The notes under the pieces were generated by a model that saw only the letters and a program-made list of their open reading frames with translations, had not been told where the DNA came from and did not search any database. Shown here in pieces: positions 1-9,658 of a stretch of 64,000 bases of DNA. Origin of the DNA: Cyprinodon diabolis (Eukaryota; Chordata; Actinopteri; Cyprinodontiformes; Cyprinodontidae); contig CM060081.1 of assembly GCA_030533445.1 (NCBI GenBank), forward strand, positions 35,300,111 to 35,364,110, given 5' to 3'. The first letter of the stretch is position 1. Each line of letters starts with the position of its first letter. Both the position numbers and the translations under genes were made by a program.

Positions 1-3000
1 CACTGCAATGGCTCTTAGAAGGCGGGCGGAGCCCGCCAATGGTAACAGGCGGGCGGAGCCCGCCGAAGGTGATTACATCACTGCAATGGCTCTTAGCAGG
101 CGGGCGGAGCCCGCCATTGGTGATTTCATCACTGCAATGGCTCTTAGAAGGCGGGCAGGGCCCGCCATTGGTGATTTTTTTCTTCACTGAGATGGCTCCC
201 AGCAGGCGGGCGAAGCCCGCCAACTGGGCTTTACCCACTGTGTTTCAATATGGACAACCCATATTACCCTTGTGCATCATACGCTGTGCACGTCTATTTC
301 CCAGATGTCAGCACAAGTGGCACACAGCTCTCTTTGCCCATGAACTTGCCCTCTTTCCTTCCCTCAGCAGCCCTCAAAGGCGTAAGCAGTTGGTCTGGGG
401 AGCCCCGACGTCACTTGCCAGGGCCGTATTGGCCCGGTTCCCAAGACGGGCAGTAGGTGGCCCCCCTCAAAATTTCTTTAGAAATTTTCTAGTTGGGGGG
501 CCACATGCCGAAGGCATGGCCCACCTACTACTATTGCACATATTTATTCCGCGTATTATTGGGGGGCCACATGCCGAAGGCATGGCCCACCTACTACTAT
601 TGCACATATTTATTCCGCGTATTATTATTATTATAATTCTCCCGTATACCCAAAACTTCGGCGCGTAACTAGTCCCGCACGGTTTGGCGGATCGGGCCCA
701 AAGTTGGCACACGCGTCGGGACCAATGGGGTGATGTGTGCTTGTATAAAACTTTCTCATTAGTCCGAAGGTTTGCGAATTATTAGCGAAAACGTCGCAAA
801 AAAATCCCATAGGAAATGAATGGGGAGAGGAAAAAAAAAGCATAAAAAACAGCACTTCACTGTGTCGGCATACATTCACCTAGAAAAACAGTTTGAAGCT
901 CAGTTTGTAGATAAATCCTTCGTCTATTTAAAACTGAAGACGGTATGTTGATAACTGCTACGGTTTTTGTATAATCAGACCTCAAGCGCCACAAAGTTTT
1001 AGCAAAATCCAGCCTGCTAGAGTGGAGCAACTGAAAAGCTAGAGTGTGAGGCAGGCGTTTTTTAAACACAAAAAAACATTTTAAACTCGCCCTCACGGCC
1101 ACATATTTATAGCTAGAGTCACCATTTTTGGTCAGTTTGTAGACTGAAATCTCTGGACCCACACAATATCTTCGGAATTACGGTAGGATTAATACTTTTC
1201 CTTAAAAACCCTCCAGACCGACCTAAAGTCGATGAAAATCAGAGCCGTTTTTCATTGGTTTTGGAGCAGAAGAGGGGAGAAAAACGAATCCGACTATGTG
1301 TTTTAAACTCGTCATAAATATTTTTCTGAATGACACACATACACCAAAGTTGGCATAGTTGGAGTCGAAGGATGACTGACGCTCACGGTGAAAAAATTTT
1401 TTGAATAACTCATACGGTTTTTGCTCAGCAGTCGTTTGTTCGGAGGACATTTTAAGCACCTGAAAGCTGAGTGACAGTGACCTGCTGCAGCTAGCTCAAT
1501 TAGAAGCTTAGGTGTGATGAAACGTTTTTTCTTTTTCTTTCTCTTCCCATTCAGTTTGTAGATGACCTACAGCCATGAAAGTTACTCCAATTGAAGACAA
1601 GATATAGCTGTCGCTTAGATAAAAAGAATTTTTCAGATACCTTTTACGGTTTTTACTCAGCAGTCGTTTGTTCGGAGGGGTGCTTTAGCAGCTAAAAGGT
1701 GAGTGAGAGTGAGGTCCTGCAGTTCAAACAAAGGGAGGAGCAGGTGGGCCAACCATTTTGTTTGTGCTTCGTTTTGGGTTGTGAAAGACCTACAGACATG
1801 AAGGTTACCCCAGTCTGAGACAAAGGATAGATGTTGCTTTCACTGAAAGAATTTTTCAGATATCTTTTACGGTTTTTGCTCAGCAGTCGTTTGTTCGGAG
1901 GGTAAGCACCTGGAAGCTAGCTGACAGTTAGCTTCTGCAGCAGCCTGCTAGAGTGCAGCTGCTGAAATCTTAGTGTGAGGCGGCCATTTTTTAAGATCAA
2001 ACATCTTATTCTCGCCCTCACGGCCACATATTTGGAGCTACAGTCACCATTTTTGGTCAGTTTGTAGACTGAAACCTCTGGACTCACACAATGTCTTCGG
2101 AATTACGGTAGGATTAATACTTTGCCTTAAAAACCCTCCAGACCAACCTAAAGTGGATGAGAGTTTCAGCCTTTCTCCATTCTTTTTGAGCTGAAGATGG
2201 GAGAAAAACGAATCAGACTATGTGTTTTCAACTCGTCATAAATATTTTTCTGAATGACACACATACACCAAAGTTGGTATAGTTGGAGTCGAAGGATTGC
2301 TGATGCTCATGGTGAAAATGTTTTTTGAATAACTCATACGGTTTTTGATCAGTAGTCGTTTGTTCGGTGCCGTTCTTCCCATACAAAAAAGCCTGGGAAG
2401 AAGAAACCAATAGTGAGTGCAGCTGTTGTCTGTGTCAGTGAGAGGCTCGTTAAGCGTTGTCAAGGTTACCAAGCTTCAAACAGATTTTACCTCTGCTGTT
2501 TTAAACAGCACATATTAATCTAATGGAGGGTGAAAGGACTGATTTAACATTGGGAAATGGATACTATATGACTGCTGTACATGACACTTCCCTTGCCACT
2601 CAGCACTGATAGACTTTCAAAATAAGACTCCAGGGACCCTACAAAATAAAAGCCTCTATATTTTTTACATATATTTATTGCTCTATATGGCTCAACATTA
2701 TGACCCAAACTCAACCCCGTTTTAGAGAATAGACTCTAGGAGACTGTTTAAAACACACCCTATAGCAAATTTCAAAATAAAAGCCTCCCATTTCCGCTTC
2801 ATCTACTGCCCTAATAACATGGAAAAAGAGTGATTTAACGATTGGAAAGTAATCAACTATCATTGACGGGTCTGAACATTTTCTATAAACACAACTCTGT
2901 TGGACTTTCAAAATAAGACTCCAGGGACCCTACAAAATAAAAGCCTCTAGATTATAGTAATGCATTAATTGATGCAAATGGCTCAACATTATGACCCAAA

Positions 3001-3277
3001 CTCTTCCAGGTTGTTTTTATTAGACTCTAGTGACCTTTTCAAAACACACCCCAGAGCAAATTTCACAATAAAAGTCTCCCATTTACTCTGTAATACAGCA
3101 ACTATTCACCTAATAACATGGAAAACCAGTGATTTAACATTTGGAAATGGATTCTATATCACTGCTGGGCGTGACCCATCTTTTGATGCACATTCATGAT
3201 AGACTTTCAAAATAAGACTACAAGGACTCTACAGAATAAAAGCCTCTTCCTTATACACACTCATACATTCTGGCATA
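1..3277. repeat. Macrosatellite unit U1 (left-partial, type alpha)
   Basis: First base lies about 26 nt inside the unit as phased here. It holds five GC palindromes, two 66 bp hairpin repeats (495-626), the A-B1-B2-A' block and the AT-rich tail. Type alpha is shown by GTGGATGAG in A', by TGTACATGAC in the tail, and by GAATCCGAC in A. The GC block carries two variants (CCGAAGG near 62, and CAGGGCCC near 156) that are otherwise seen only in U7, 19 kb away. No coding gene is supported. Confidence 0.95.
495..626. repeat. 66 bp hairpin minisatellite, 2 copies (U1)
   Basis: Two identical 66 bp repeats starting GGGGGGCCACATGCC and ending CGCGTATTATT, followed by an ATT tract. Within each, CCACATGCC-GAA-GGCATGGCCC forms an imperfect hairpin with a two-base bulge. 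The repeat is inserted between CTAGTT and the ATT tract, the same position in all carriers. Confidence 0.94.
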
Positions 3278-6200
3278 TTGCTCATTGCCATTGGTGATTT
3301 CATCACTGCAATGGCTCTTAGAAGGCGGGCGGAGCCCGCCAAAGGTGATTACATCACTGCAATGGCTCTTAGCAGGCGGGCGGAGCCCGCCATTGGTGAT
3401 TTCATCACTGCAATGGCTCTTAGAAGGCGGGCAGAGCCCGCCATTGGTGATTTTTTTCTTCACTGAGATGGCTCCTAGCAGGCGGGCGAAGCCCGCCAAC
3501 TGGGCTTTACCCACTGTGTTTCAATATGGACAACCCATATTACCCTTGTGCATCATACTCTGTGCACGTCTATTTCCCAGATTTCAGCACAAGTGGCACA
3601 CAGCTCTCTTTGCCCATGAACTTGCCCTCTTTCCTTCCCTCAGCAGCCCTCAAAGGCGTAAGCAGTTGGTCTGGGGAGCCCCGACGTCACTTGCCAGGGC
3701 CGTATTGGCCCGGTTCCCCAGACGGGCAGTAGGTGGCCCCCCTCAAAATTTCTTTAGAAATTTTCTAGTTGGGGGGCCACATGCCGAAGGCATGGCCCAC
3801 CTACTACTATTGCACATATTTATTCCGCGTATTATTATTATTATAATTCTCCCGTATACCCAAAACTTCGGCGCGTAACTAGTCCCGCACGGTTTGGCGG
3901 ATCGGGCCCAAAGTTGGCACACGCGTCGGGACCAATGGGGTGATGTGTGCTTGTATAAAACTTTCTCATTAGTCCGAAGGTTTGCGAATTATTAGCGAAA
4001 ACGTCGCAAAAAAATCCCATAGGAAATGAATGGGGAGAGGAAAAAAAAAGCATAAAAAACAGCACTTCACTGTGTCGGCATACATTCACCTAGAAAAACA
4101 GTTTGAAGCTCAGTTTGTAGATAAATCCTTCGTCTATTTAAAACTGAAGACGGTATGTTGATAACTGCTACGGTTTTTGTATAATCAGACCTCAAGCGCC
4201 ACAAAGTTTTAGCAAAATCCAGCCTGCTAGAGTGGAGCAACTGAAAAGCTAGAGTGTGAGGCAGGCGTTTTTTAAACACAAAAAAACATTTTAAACTCGC
4301 CCTCACGGCCACATATTTATAGCTAGAGTCACCATTTTTGGTCAGTTTGTAGACTGAAATCTCTGGACCCACACAATATCTTCGGAATTACGGTAGGATT
4401 AATACTTTTCCTTAAAAACCCTCCAGACCGACCTAAAGTCGATGAAAATCAGAGCCGTTTTTCATTGGTTTTGGAGCAGAAGAGGGGAGAAAAACGAATC
4501 CGACTATGTGTTTTAAACTCGTCATAAATATTTTTCTGAATGACACACATACACCAAAGTTGGCATAGTTGGAGTCGAAGGATGACTGACGCTCACGGTG
4601 AAAAAATTTTTTGAATAACTCATACGGTTTTTGCTCAGCAGTCGTTTGTTCGGAGGACATTTTAAGCACCTGAAAGCTGAGTGACAGTGACCTGCTGCAG
4701 CTAGCTCAATTAGAAGCTTAGGTGTGATGAAACGTTTTTTCTTTTTCTTTCTCTTCCCATTCAGTTTGTAGATGACCTACAGCCATGAAAGTTACTCCAA
4801 TTGAAGACAAGATATAGCTGTCGCTTAGATAAAAAGAATTTTTCAGATACCTTTTACGGTTTTTACTCAGCAGTCGTTTGTTCGGAGGGGTGCTTTAGCA
4901 GCTAAAAGGTGAGTGAGAGTGAGGTCCTGCAGTTCAAACAAAGGGAGGAGCAGGTGGGCCAACCATTTTGTTTGTGCTTCGTTTTGGGTTGTGAAAGACC
5001 TACAGACATGAAGGTTACCCCAGTCTGAGACAAAGGATAGATGTTGCTTTCACTGAAAGAATTTTTCAGATATCTTTTACGGTTTTTGCTCAGCAGTCGT
5101 TTGTTCGGAGGGTAAGCACCTGGAAGCTAGCTGACAGTTAGCTTCTGCAGCAGCCTGCTAGAGTGCAGCTGCTGAAATCTTAGTGTGAGGCGGCCATTTT
5201 TTAAGATCAAACATCTTATTCTCGCCCTCACGGCCACATATTTGGAGCTACAGTCACCATTTTTGGTCAGTTTGTAGACTGAAACCTCTGGACTCACACA
5301 ATGTCTTCGGAATTACGGTAGGATTAATACTTTGCCTTAAAAACCCTCCAGACCAACCTAAAGTGGATGAGAGTTTCAGCCTTTCTCCATTCTTTTTGAG
5401 CTGAAGATGGGAGAAAAACGAATCAGACTATGTGTTTTCAACTCGTCATAAATATTTTTCTGAATGACACACATACACCAAAGTTGGTATAGTTGGAGTC
5501 GAAGGATTGCTGATGCTCATGGTGAAAATGTTTTTTGAATAACTCATACGGTTTTTGATCAGTAGTCGTTTGTTCGGTGCCGTTCTTCCCATACAAAAAA
5601 GCCTGGGAAGAAGAAACCAATAGTGAGTGCAGCTGTTGTCTGTGTCAGTGAGAGGCTCGTTAAGCGTTGTCAAGGTTACCAAGCTTCAAACAGATTTTAC
5701 CTCTGCTGTTTTAAACAGCACATATTAATCTAATGGAGGGTGAAAGGACTGATTTAACATTGGGAAATGGATACTATATGACTGCTGTACATGACACTTC
5801 CCTTGCCACTCAGCACTGATAGACTTTCAAAATAAGACTCCAGGGACCCTACAAAATAAAAGCCTCTATATTTTTTACATATATTTATTGCTCTATATGG
5901 CTCAACATTATGACCCAAACTCAACCCCGTTTTAGAGAATAGACTCTAGGAGACTGTTTAAAACACACCCTATAGCAAATTTCAAAATAAAAGCCTCCCA
6001 TTTCCGCTTCATCTACTGCCCTAATAACATGGAAAAAGAGTGATTTAACGATTGGAAAGTAATCAACTATCATTGACGGGTCTGAACATTTTCTATAAAC
6101 ACAACTCTGTTGGACTTTCAAAATAAGACTCCAGGGACCCTACAAAATAAAAGCCTCTAGATTATAGTAATGCATTAATTGATGCAAATGGCTCAACATT

Positions 6201-6487
6201 ATGACCCAAACTCTTCCAGGTTGTTTTTATTAGACTCTAGTGACCTTTTCAAAACACACCCCAGAGCAAATTTCACAATAAAAGTCTCCCATTTACTCTG
6301 TAATACAGCAACTATTCACCTAATAACATGGAAAACCAGTGATTTAACATTTGGAAATGGATTCTATATCACTGCTGGGCGTGACCCATCTTTTGATGCA
6401 CATTCATGATAGACTTTCAAAATAAGACTACAAGGACTCTACAGAATAAAAGCCTCTTCCTTATACACACTCATACATTCTGGCATA
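3278..6487. repeat. Macrosatellite unit U2 (type alpha, 3210 bp)
   Basis: Full unit with four GC palindromes. It lacks the 27 bp AATGGTAACA-linked extra palindrome found in U1 and U3. It has one copy of the 66 bp hairpin repeat (3771-3836). From the CpG-rich module to the end it is almost base-for-base the same as U1 and U3. CATACTCTG near 3554, instead of CATACGCTG, is shared only with U3 and U4. Confidence 0.96.
3771..3836. repeat. 66 bp hairpin minisatellite, 1 copy (U2)
   Basis: Single copy at the standard site. Useful as the minimal inserted state, showing that insertion adds exactly one 66 bp unit between CTAGTT and the ATT tract. Confidence 0.93.
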
Positions 6488-6734
6488 TTGCTCATTGCCA
6501 TTGGTGATTTCATCACTGCAATGGCTCTTAGAAGGCGGGCGGAGCCCGCCAATGGTAACAGGCGGGCGGAGCCCGCCAAAGGTGATTACATCACTGCAAT
6601 GGCTCTTAGCAGGCGGGCGGAGCCCGCCATTGGTGATTTCATCACTGCAATGGCTCTTAGAAGGCGGGCAGAGCCCGCCATTGGTGATTTTTTTCTTCAC
6701 TGAGATGGCTCCTAGCAGGCGGGCGAAGCCCGCC
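6488..6734. repeat. GC-palindrome minisatellite (module 1, reference unit)
   Basis: Five palindromes of the form GGCGGGCNNNGCCCGCC, each a perfect 7 bp stem with a 3 nt loop, at 6534-6550, 6561-6577, 6612-6628, 6663-6679 and 6718-6734. The basic period is 51 bp, with a linker of the type ATTGGTGATTTCATCACTGC. The second palindrome is a 27 bp extra joined by AATGGTAACA. The block opens every unit with 3-5 palindromes and is strongly CpG-rich against an AT-rich background. It could form cruciforms; no gene is seen. Confidence 0.93.
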
Positions 6735-6980
6735 AACTGGGCTTTACCCACTGTGTTTCAATATGGACAACCCATATTACCCTTGTGCATCATACTCTGT
6801 GCACGTCTATTTCCCAGATTTCAGCACAAGTGGCACACAGCTCTCTTTGCCCATGAACTTGCCCTCTTTCCTTCCCTCAGCAGCCCTCAAAGGCGTAAGC
6901 AGTTGGTCTGGGGAGCCCCGACGTCACTTGCCAGGGCCGTATTGGCCCGGTTCCCCAGACGGGCAGTAGGTGGCCCCCCT
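6735..6980. repeat. Single-copy stretch of the unit with small inverted repeats (module 2)
   Basis: About 240 bp present once per unit. Visible small inverted repeats include AATATGG-ACAAC-CCATATT (about 6760-6778), GGGCCGTATTGGCCC (about 6934-6948), and GGGGAGCCCC. Ends in the GTGGCCCCCC arm that pairs with the hairpin minisatellite when that is present. An open frame crosses it on the plus strand in many units, but no recognisable protein is encoded. Confidence 0.8.
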
Positions 6981-6981
6981 C

Positions 6982-7001
6982 AAAATTTCTTTAGAAATTT
7001 T
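6982..7001. repeat. AT palindrome at the hairpin-insertion site (module 3)
   Basis: AAAATTTCTTTAGAAATTTT, a 9 bp stem with a TT loop, found in every unit. It is followed by CTAGTT and then either an (ATT)n tract or 1-5 copies of the 66 bp hairpin repeat. When the hairpin repeat is present, its first bases GGGGGGCCAC are the reverse complement of the GTGGCCCCCC on the left, so a larger inverted repeat surrounds the AT palindrome. Confidence 0.92.
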
Positions 7002-7021
7002 CTAGTTATTATTATAATTCT

Positions 7022-7390
7022 CCCGTATACCCAAAACTTCGGCGCGTAACTAGTCCCGCACGGTTTGGCGGATCGGGCCCAAAGTTGGCACACGCGTCGG
7101 GACCAATGGGGTTATGTGTGCTTGTATAAAACTTTCTCATTAGTCCGAAGGTTTGCGAATTATTAGCGAAAACGTCGCAAAAAAATCCCATAGGAAATGA
7201 ATGGGGAGAGGAAAAAAAAAGCATAAAAAACAGCACTTCACTGTGTCGGCATACATTCACCTAGAAAAACAGTTTGAAGCTCAGTTTGTAGATAAATCCT
7301 TCGTCTATTTAAAACTGAAGACGGTATGTTGATAACTGCTACGGTTTTTGTATAATCAGACCTCAAGCGCCACAAAGTTTTAGCAAAATC
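7022..7390. repeat. CpG-rich then A-rich stretch (module 4)
   Basis: Starts CCCGTATACCC and holds many CpGs (CTTCGGCGCGTAAC, GGCACACGCGTCGGG), then GACCAATGGGG, TGTATAAAAC, CCCATAGGAAATG and a long A-run near 7212. The last part (about 7276-7390) is a degenerate relative of the B repeats: GCTCAGTTTGTAGAT followed by TACGGTTTTTGTATAATC. It is the best conserved part of the unit, and its composition reminds me of dispersed fish repeats, unverified. Confidence 0.75.
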
Positions 7391-7827
7391 CAGCCTGCTA
7401 GAGTGGAGCAACTGAAAAGCTAGAGTGTGAGGCAGGCGTTTTTTAAACACAAAAAAACATTTTAAACTCGCCCTCACGGCCACATATTTATAGCTAGAGT
7501 CACCATTTTTGGTCAGTTTGTAGACTGAAATCTCTGGACCCACACAATATCTTCGGAATTACGGTAGGATTAATACTTTTCCTTAAAAACCCTCCAGACC
7601 GACCTAAAGTCGATGAAAATCAGAGCCGTTTTTCATTGGTTTTGGAGCAGAAGAGGGGAGAAAAACGAATCCGACTATGTGTTTTAAACTCGTCATAAAT
7701 ATTTTTCTGAATGACACACATACACCAAAGTTGGCATAGTTGGAGTCGAAGGATGACTGACGCTCACGGTGAAAAAATTTTTTGAATAACTCATACGGTT
7801 TTTGCTCAGCAGTCGTTTGTTCGGAGG
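7391..7827. repeat. Internal duplicate A (about 437 bp)
   Basis: Begins CAGCCTGCTAGAGTG and ends GTCGTTTGTTCGGAGG. Aligns along its length with A' 931 bp downstream. Shared blocks include CGCCCTCACGGCCACATATT, GTCACCATTTTTGGTCAG, TCTTCGGAATTACGGTAGG, CATACACCAAAGTTGG and TGAATAACTCATACGG. The GAATCC/AGAC site within it is a useful unit-type marker. Confidence 0.9.
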
Positions 7828-8059
7828 ACATTTTAAGCACCTGAAAGCTGAGTGACAGTGACCTGCTGCAGCTAGCTCAATTAGAAGCTTAGGTGTGATG
7901 AAACGTTTTTTCTTTTTCTTTCTCTTCCCATTCAGTTTGTAGATGACCTACAGCCATGAAAGTTACTCCAATTGAAGACAAGATATAGCTGTCGCTTAGA
8001 TAAAAAGAATTTTTCAGATACCTTTTACGGTTTTTACTCAGCAGTCGTTTGTTCGGAGG
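7828..8059. repeat. Internal repeat B1 (about 232 bp)
   Basis: Starts ACATTTTAAGCACCTG. Contains a long pyrimidine tract, GTAGATGACCTACAGCCATG, and ends in TTTTACGGTTTTTACTCAGC plus AGTCGTTTGTTCGGAGG. Related to B2, which follows directly. Both end with the same 36 bp motif that also ends A and, in altered form, A'. Confidence 0.85.
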
Positions 8060-8282
8060 GGTGCTTTAGCAGCTAAAAGGTGAGTGAGAGTGAGGTCCTG
8101 CAGTTCAAACAAAGGGAGGAGCAGGTGGGCCAACCATTTTGTTTGTGCTTCGTTTTGGGTTGTGAAAGACCTACAGACATGAAGGTTACCCCAGTCTGAG
8201 ACAAAGGATAGATGTTGCTTTCACTGAAAGAATTTTTCAGATATCTTTTACGGTTTTTGCTCAGCAGTCGTTTGTTCGGAGG
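8060..8282. repeat. Internal repeat B2 (about 223 bp)
   Basis: Tandem relative of B1. Parallel landmarks are TTTAGCAGCTAAAAGGTGAG, GACCTACAGACATGAAGG, AATTTTTCAGATATC and TTTTACGGTTTTTGCTCAGC. Divergence from B1 is high outside the shared motifs, so the duplication is old relative to amplification of the 3.2 kb unit. Confidence 0.85.
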
Positions 8283-8321
8283 GTAAGCACCTGGAAGCTA
8301 GCTGACAGTTAGCTTCTGCAG

Positions 8322-8748
8322 CAGCCTGCTAGAGTGCAGCTGCTGAAATCTTAGTGTGAGGCGGCCATTTTTTAAGATCAAACATCTTATTCTCGCCCTC
8401 ACGGCCACATATTTGGAGCTACAGTCACCATTTTTGGTCAGTTTGTAGACTGAAACCTCTGGACTCACACAATGTCTTCGGAATTACGGTAGGATTAATA
8501 CTTTGCCTTAAAAACCCTCCAGACCAACCTAAAGTGGATGAGAGTTTCAGCCTTTCTCCATTCTTTTTGAGCTGAAGATGGGAGAAAAACGAATCAGACT
8601 ATGTGTTTTCAACTCGTCATAAATATTTTTCTGAATGACACACATACACCAAAGTTGGTATAGTTGGAGTCGAAGGATTGCTGATGCTCATGGTGAAAAT
8701 GTTTTTTGAATAACTCATACGGTTTTTGATCAGTAGTCGTTTGTTCGG
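8322..8748. repeat. Internal duplicate A' (about 427 bp)
   Basis: Second copy of A, beginning CAGCCTGCTAGAGTGCAGC and ending GTAGTCGTTTGTTCGG. Small indels relative to A. Carries two type markers: GTGGATGAGAG (alpha) versus GTCGATGAGAG (gamma) versus GTCGATGAGTTT (beta, U8 and U19), and the end TTCGGTGCCG versus TTTTCGTTGCCG (beta). Confidence 0.9.
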
Positions 8749-8920
8749 TGCCGTTCTTCCCATACAAAAAAGCCTGGGAAGAAGAAACCAATAGTGAGTG
8801 CAGCTGTTGTCTGTGTCAGTGAGAGGCTCGTTAAGCGTTGTCAAGGTTACCAAGCTTCAAACAGATTTTACCTCTGCTGTTTTAAACAGCACATATTAAT
8901 CTAATGGAGGGTGAAAGGAC
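8749..8920. repeat. Spacer with two short inverted repeats (module 6)
   Basis: Present once per unit. Contains CTTCCCA and TGGGAAG flanking a 12 nt loop (about 8756-8781), and the palindrome GCTGTTTTAAACAGC (about 8876-8890). The right side grades into the first, truncated AT-rich subrepeat. No coding potential recognised. Confidence 0.7.
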
Positions 8921-9658
8921 TGATTTAACATTGGGAAATGGATACTATATGACTGCTGTACATGACACTTCCCTTGCCACTCAGCACTGATAGACTTTCA
9001 AAATAAGACTCCAGGGACCCTACAAAATAAAAGCCTCTATATTTTTTACATATATTTATTGCTCTATATGGCTCAACATTATGACCCAAACTCAACCCCG
9101 TTTTAGAGAATAGACTCTAGGAGACTGTTTAAAACACACCCTATAGCAAATTTCAAAATAAAAGCCTCCCATTTCCGCTTCATCTACTGCCCTAATAACA
9201 TGGAAAAAGAGTGATTTAACGATTGGAAAGTAATCAACTATCATTGACGGGTCTGAACATTTTCTATAAACACAACTCTGTTGGACTTTCAAAATAAGAC
9301 TCCAGGGACCCTACAAAATAAAAGCCTCTAGATTATAGTAATGCATTAATTGATGCAAATGGCTCAACATTATGACCCAAACTCTTCCAGGTTGTTTTTA
9401 TTAGACTCTAGTGACCTTTTCAAAACACACCCCAGAGCAAATTTCACAATAAAAGTCTCCCATTTACTCTGTAATACAGCAACTATTCACCTAATAACAT
9501 GGAAAACCAGTGATTTAACATTTGGAAATGGATTCTATATCACTGCTGGGCGTGACCCATCTTTTGATGCACATTCATGATAGACTTTCAAAATAAGACT
9601 ACAAGGACTCTACAGAATAAAAGCCTCTTCCTTATACACACTCATACATTCTGGCATA
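8921..9658. repeat. AT-rich tail of tandem 291-299 bp subrepeats (module 7)
   Basis: The motif GACTTTCAAAATAAGACT occurs at 8993, 9284 and 9583, spacing 291 and 299 bp. The 72 bp ahead of each (starting TGATTTAAC at 8921, 9212 and 9511) also align. So there is a truncated first copy, two full copies and a truncated last copy. Each copy carries AATAAA-containing stretches such as CAAAATAAAAGCC. The subrepeats are well diverged from one another but nearly identical between 3.2 kb units. Confidence 0.9.

Larger units (their letters stand above)
6488..9658. repeat. Macrosatellite unit U3 (type alpha, 3171 bp; reference unit)
   Basis: Complete unit without a hairpin insertion, used here as the reference for internal modules. 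Five GC palindromes, AT palindrome directly followed by ATTATTATAATT, CpG-rich module, nested A-B1-B2-A' block, spacer and AT-rich tail. It has a private T at about 7113. The array period, taken from a fixed anchor in the CpG/A-rich region, is 3171 bp to the unit before and 3168 bp to the unit after. Confidence 0.96.

Noticed and set aside
39..668. Plus-strand open frame at the unit head as a protein-coding gene
   Set aside because: Low-complexity translation of palindromes and minisatellites, non-ATG start in most units, nonsense or frame change in six units, no known family.
857..1162. A 101-codon minus-strand open frame repeated in nearly all units (also 4067-4372, 7238-7543 and so on)
   Set aside because: It spans parts of module 4 and of repeat A and depends on repeat identity. 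It has no recognisable domain and no sign of selection; one extra A in U20 shortens it. Treated as a chance open frame.
6488..6734. Bacterial-type rho-independent terminators (GC stems followed by T-runs such as GATTTTTTTC)
   Set aside because: Context is a eukaryotic tandem array without operons. T-runs are not placed directly after most stems.
7022..7390. rRNA or tRNA gene in the CpG-rich module
   Set aside because: No cloverleaf, no recognisable A-box/B-box pair or rRNA core motif.
6488..9658. Autonomous transposon or LTR element as the repeat unit
   Set aside because: No transposase, reverse transcriptase or integrase frame, and no terminal repeats that bound the 3.2 kb unit other than its own tandem copies.
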